This document shows positions 61,777-64,000 of a DNA stretch of 64,000 nucleotides, in pieces. The first letter of the stretch is position 1, and every line of letters starts with the position of its first letter. The notes under the pieces are model-generated. The model was not told the DNA's origin, made no database searches, and saw only the letters and a program-made list of their open reading frames with translations. A program made the position numbers and the translations under genes. Origin of the DNA: GCA-2711565 sp963664245 (GTDB lineage: Bacteria; Bacteroidota; Bacteroidia; Bacteroidales; GCA-2711565); assembly GCA_963664245.1 (NCBI GenBank), contig OY760934.1, positions 3,162,001 through 3,226,000 of the forward strand, given 5' to 3'.

Positions 61777-64000
61777 TTATAAATGAACAGCTAACCGGGC
61801 AACAATTGACCTCCCGTTTTGTAAAAATTTTTCTGTTCCGCTTAAGCGGATATTCGGATGATAATATTCTTCGTCGAGAAGATTTTTTACTGTTACAAAA
61901 AATGAAAATGAAATCTGGTTCGGGAGTTTAATGTTTTTAGCCGAAAATGTAAATGAAAGGTTGTTGTAGCTATCAATGCTAATTTTTTCTCCGGATGAAC
62001 TGCCAATGGCTTCATAATCATTAACAAAATGGTTCATTAAACTAATTTGAAAATTTTTATCCAATGCATAGGAAATGCCGAGTGATGCTTTTAAGTCCGG
62101 GATGCTAAGAAGATCAACATCCATGGTTTCTCCGCTTATTTCATTTTTTGCCTGTTGCCGGGCTTTTAAAATATAAGCCATGCCCAGGTATGCAGAAAAG
62201 TTCCCTTTGTTAAATCTAAGGGTGTTTTCAATGCCCTGAACCGTTTGGCTTTCGACCGAACTTACATTTTCTCCAATGACTGATCCTACCGATCCCAGAA
62301 AATTGCTGACCTTGTTGTAATAGAAAACAAATTCGTTCCTGAAAGATTCTCCAGCATCTTGTGCCCAGGTAAATTCAATTCCCCTGAGTTTTGCTGGTTC
62401 TAAGTTTGGGTCTCCCGATAATTCAAATACATTTGCTTCTCTAAAAGCTTCTCCGTACAGAAGTTTAAAACAGGTGTTTTTAAAGGCCTTATACACGATT
62501 CCGCTTCGGGGGTTAAGCGTGCTTCCAAAATGATTCTGGTGATCCCAGCGTGCTCCTAATGTCAACCATAATCGGTCCTGAATGAGCTCGGAATTTAGTT
62601 GGAAAAAAATCCCGTGTTTAATGTTTTTGTATACATCTTCCCATTTACTGAGATCCACTGGGATGTCGTATGTTGTCCCAAGACCAATTCCTGCATCGGT
62701 TACAGCCAGTCCAACATAATTAATATGATCGTAGGTGTATCCGAAAATCAGGTTGTTTTTTGTATCGAATTTGTAATTTGCCTGGAGTTCAATCTTATCC
62801 CGTAAAGAACCCCGACTGTTTTTATTGCTATAAATGTGGGTAAAATATTTATGAACATCGTCAACGGTAATATTGTTCGGATCAATAAGTCCCTGATCGA
62901 TTAAAAAGTGGGCAAATGAAGCATAATAATTTTGAAGAACAATATTTTCTTGTGCTGTTTCGTCGTATACTGTTGCATCATCCTGAGAATAGTCGAGCAT
63001 ATTAAAAATATGCCCTGTACGGTTTCCTGAGTTAACGGTCCAGGTGTTAAATTCAAAATGGTCAATGTTTCCAGGGGTTTGTAAACGAGCTGTGGGCCAC
63101 AAATCGGCATAATACCTGCCCCAGAATTTTGATTGTATGTGATAGTAATCAAGTTTTATATGAAGATTTTCAGTGATATCGTTTTCATAACCTCCGAAGC
63201 ATAAAAAAAATTTTCGATGATCTTCGTTGTCGGTATAGTCCCACGAAATAGCTTCCATCCCATGACTCTGGAGATTGTAATAATAGTTCATGCCGACATA
63301 AAATCCTTTATAATCTATTTTAAGATTTAACGGAATGCTTTTTGAAAAATTCCGGTATTCTCCAAAGTTTTCATAATTGCCAATAAGATCCCTGTCGTTC
63401 CAGTTTGGAATAAATTTATTTGAATTTCTAATGAAATCCGAAAAATTTTCCTCATCCGAAGTGTAAATTCTTCCGCTTCCTGATATTTTAAAATCATCAG
63501 TGATTTTTTCTGAAAATAAGATACTCAGGGCTTTGGTATTAAAAGAACCAATGTCAATAAACAATTCTGTGCCTTCATAATTCTTTCCGTCATCTTTAGT
63601 AATAATATTAATTACGCCAGCCAAGGCATTGGCTCCATAAATAGCCGAGCCTGGCCCTGCCAGGATTTCAATTTGTTTGATATTGTAAGTTGCAAACTGG
63701 TTTGATATAAAACCTTCAGAAGCGATCAAATTATTTACTTCCCGGCCATTAATCATTAAAAGGGTTTGCGAAAAATTAGAAACAAGACCTCGTTGTCCGC
63801 CCCATACCCAGCTATGTGGGTTATAAAGGTAAACACTTGGAACGGATGCCAGAGCCTCTTGTAAATTTGTATAACCATACTGTTCAATTTCTTTATCAGT
63901 AATTACGTAAAGTGTGGCTATTGTATTTTTTAGTTTTTCAGATTGCTTTGATGCTGATTGAACCTTGAGGTTTTTTAAGTCGTTGATCGACATAGAAAAA
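61777..64000 (-). CDS. TonB-dependent receptor, 5' end outside window
   Basis: At least 738 residues. The first ATG in the window (63993) begins SINDLKNLKVQSASK without a signal peptide, and the frame stays open to the edge, so the start lies beyond 64000. The plug has LQEALASVPSVYLYNP, MINGREVNNL, IEILAGPGSAIYGANALAG and VINIITKDDG; a barrel follows with the C-terminal ARLAVHL. Its DLKNLKVQSASK box matches the one in the receptor at 59097. It is convergent with the YfiR-family gene (11-bp gap). The ligand is unknown; no SusD-like partner is visible. Confidence 0.92.
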   Translation of the reverse strand, partial: FSMSINDLKNLKVQSASKQSEKLKNTIATLYVITDKEIEQYGYTNLQEALASVPSVYLYNPHSWVWGGQRGLVSNFSQTLLMINGREVNNLIASEGFISNQFATYNIKQIEILAGPGSAIYGANALAGVINIITKDDGKNYEGTELFIDIGSFNTKALSILFSEKITDDFKISGSGRIYTSDEENFSDFIRNSNKFIPNWNDRDLIGNYENFGEYRNFSKSIPLNLKIDYKGFYVGMNYYYNLQSHGMEAISWDYTDNEDHRKFFLCFGGYENDITENLHIKLDYYHIQSKFWGRYYADLWPTARLQTPGNIDHFEFNTWTVNSGNRTGHIFNMLDYSQDDATVYDETAQENIVLQNYYASFAHFLIDQGLIDPNNITVDDVHKYFTHIYSNKNSRGSLRDKIELQANYKFDTKNNLIFGYTYDHINYVGLAVTDAGIGLGTTYDIPVDLSKWEDVYKNIKHGIFFQLNSELIQDRLWLTLGARWDHQNHFGSTLNPRSGIVYKAFKNTCFKLLYGEAFREANVFELSGDPNLEPAKLRGIEFTWAQDAGESFRNEFVFYYNKVSNFLGSVGSVIGENVSSVESQTVQGIENTLRFNKGNFSAYLGMAYILKARQQAKNEISGETMDVDLLSIPDLKASLGISYALDKNFQISLMNHFVNDYEAIGSSSGEKISIDSYNNLSFTFSAKNIKLPNQISFSFFVTVKNLLDEEYYHPNIRLSGTEKFLQNGRSIVARLAVHL

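Noticed and set aside
1..64000. CRISPR array, insertion sequence or prophage
   Set aside because: No regularly spaced repeats, transposase or integrase motifs, or phage structural genes were seen; the only long direct repeat is the chemoreceptor duplication.

Overview
The window reads as chromosomal DNA of a member of the Bacteroidota, probably an environmental or marine Bacteroidales/Marinilabiliales-type organism; genus cannot be told from sequence alone. Support: AT-rich DNA, several promoters of the Bacteroidota type (TTTG, about 19-21 nt, TAnnTTTG), weak Shine-Dalgarno sites, a LytS/LytTR pair with TPRs, an alpha-2-macroglobulin next to pbpC, TonB-dependent receptors and M28 peptidases with lipoprotein or Sec signals. 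No rRNA, tRNA, CRISPR array, insertion sequence or phage gene was seen.

Layout. 1-5.6 kb: the 3' part of an NtrY-like sensor kinase, an ankyrin/beta-propeller protein, and a LytTR regulator with its TPR-sensor kinase. 5.7-13.8 kb: pbpC and an alpha-2-macroglobulin lipoprotein gene that is broken by one apparent base loss near 11,320. 14-16.5 kb: an outer-membrane beta-barrel receptor. 16.5-24.06 kb: a complete trp operon, trpL-trpE-G-D-C-F-B-A, followed by a DAHP synthase gene. It begins with a promoter, a 16-codon leader peptide containing three consecutive Trp codons, and an intrinsic terminator just before trpE. 24.1-32 kb: an orphan FtsX/MacB-type permease, two M28 peptidases, and two membrane proteins, one of them CREST/ceramidase-like. 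32.1-34.3 kb: a small RiPP-like locus made of a 28-residue Cys-rich peptide, a hairpin, a radical SAM/SPASM enzyme and an unknown 181-residue partner. 34.4-38.2 kb: small membrane proteins, a Cache-type sensor kinase, palindromic elements and two paralogous STAS-like proteins.

38.3-64 kb is one large signalling block. On the minus strand, cheW, cheR-TPR, cheW, cheA-REC and cheB stand in the same order as wspBCDEF of Pseudomonas. They are followed by two REC-HK-REC kinases and two chemoreceptors, and preceded by three soluble REC-HK kinases and a membrane hybrid kinase with a CHASE8-like periplasmic region. Divergent from that kinase lie a TonB-dependent receptor and a YfiR (DUF4154) protein, and a second receptor runs off the window end. 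In Pseudomonas both the Wsp and the Yfi modules end in diguanylate cyclases. No GGDEF or EAL protein and no stand-alone CheY occur here, and histidine kinases occupy those positions. The block therefore looks like an outer-membrane and periplasm to phosphorelay circuit with chemosensory adaptation. The shared circuit is inference; the gene order and domain content are seen directly.
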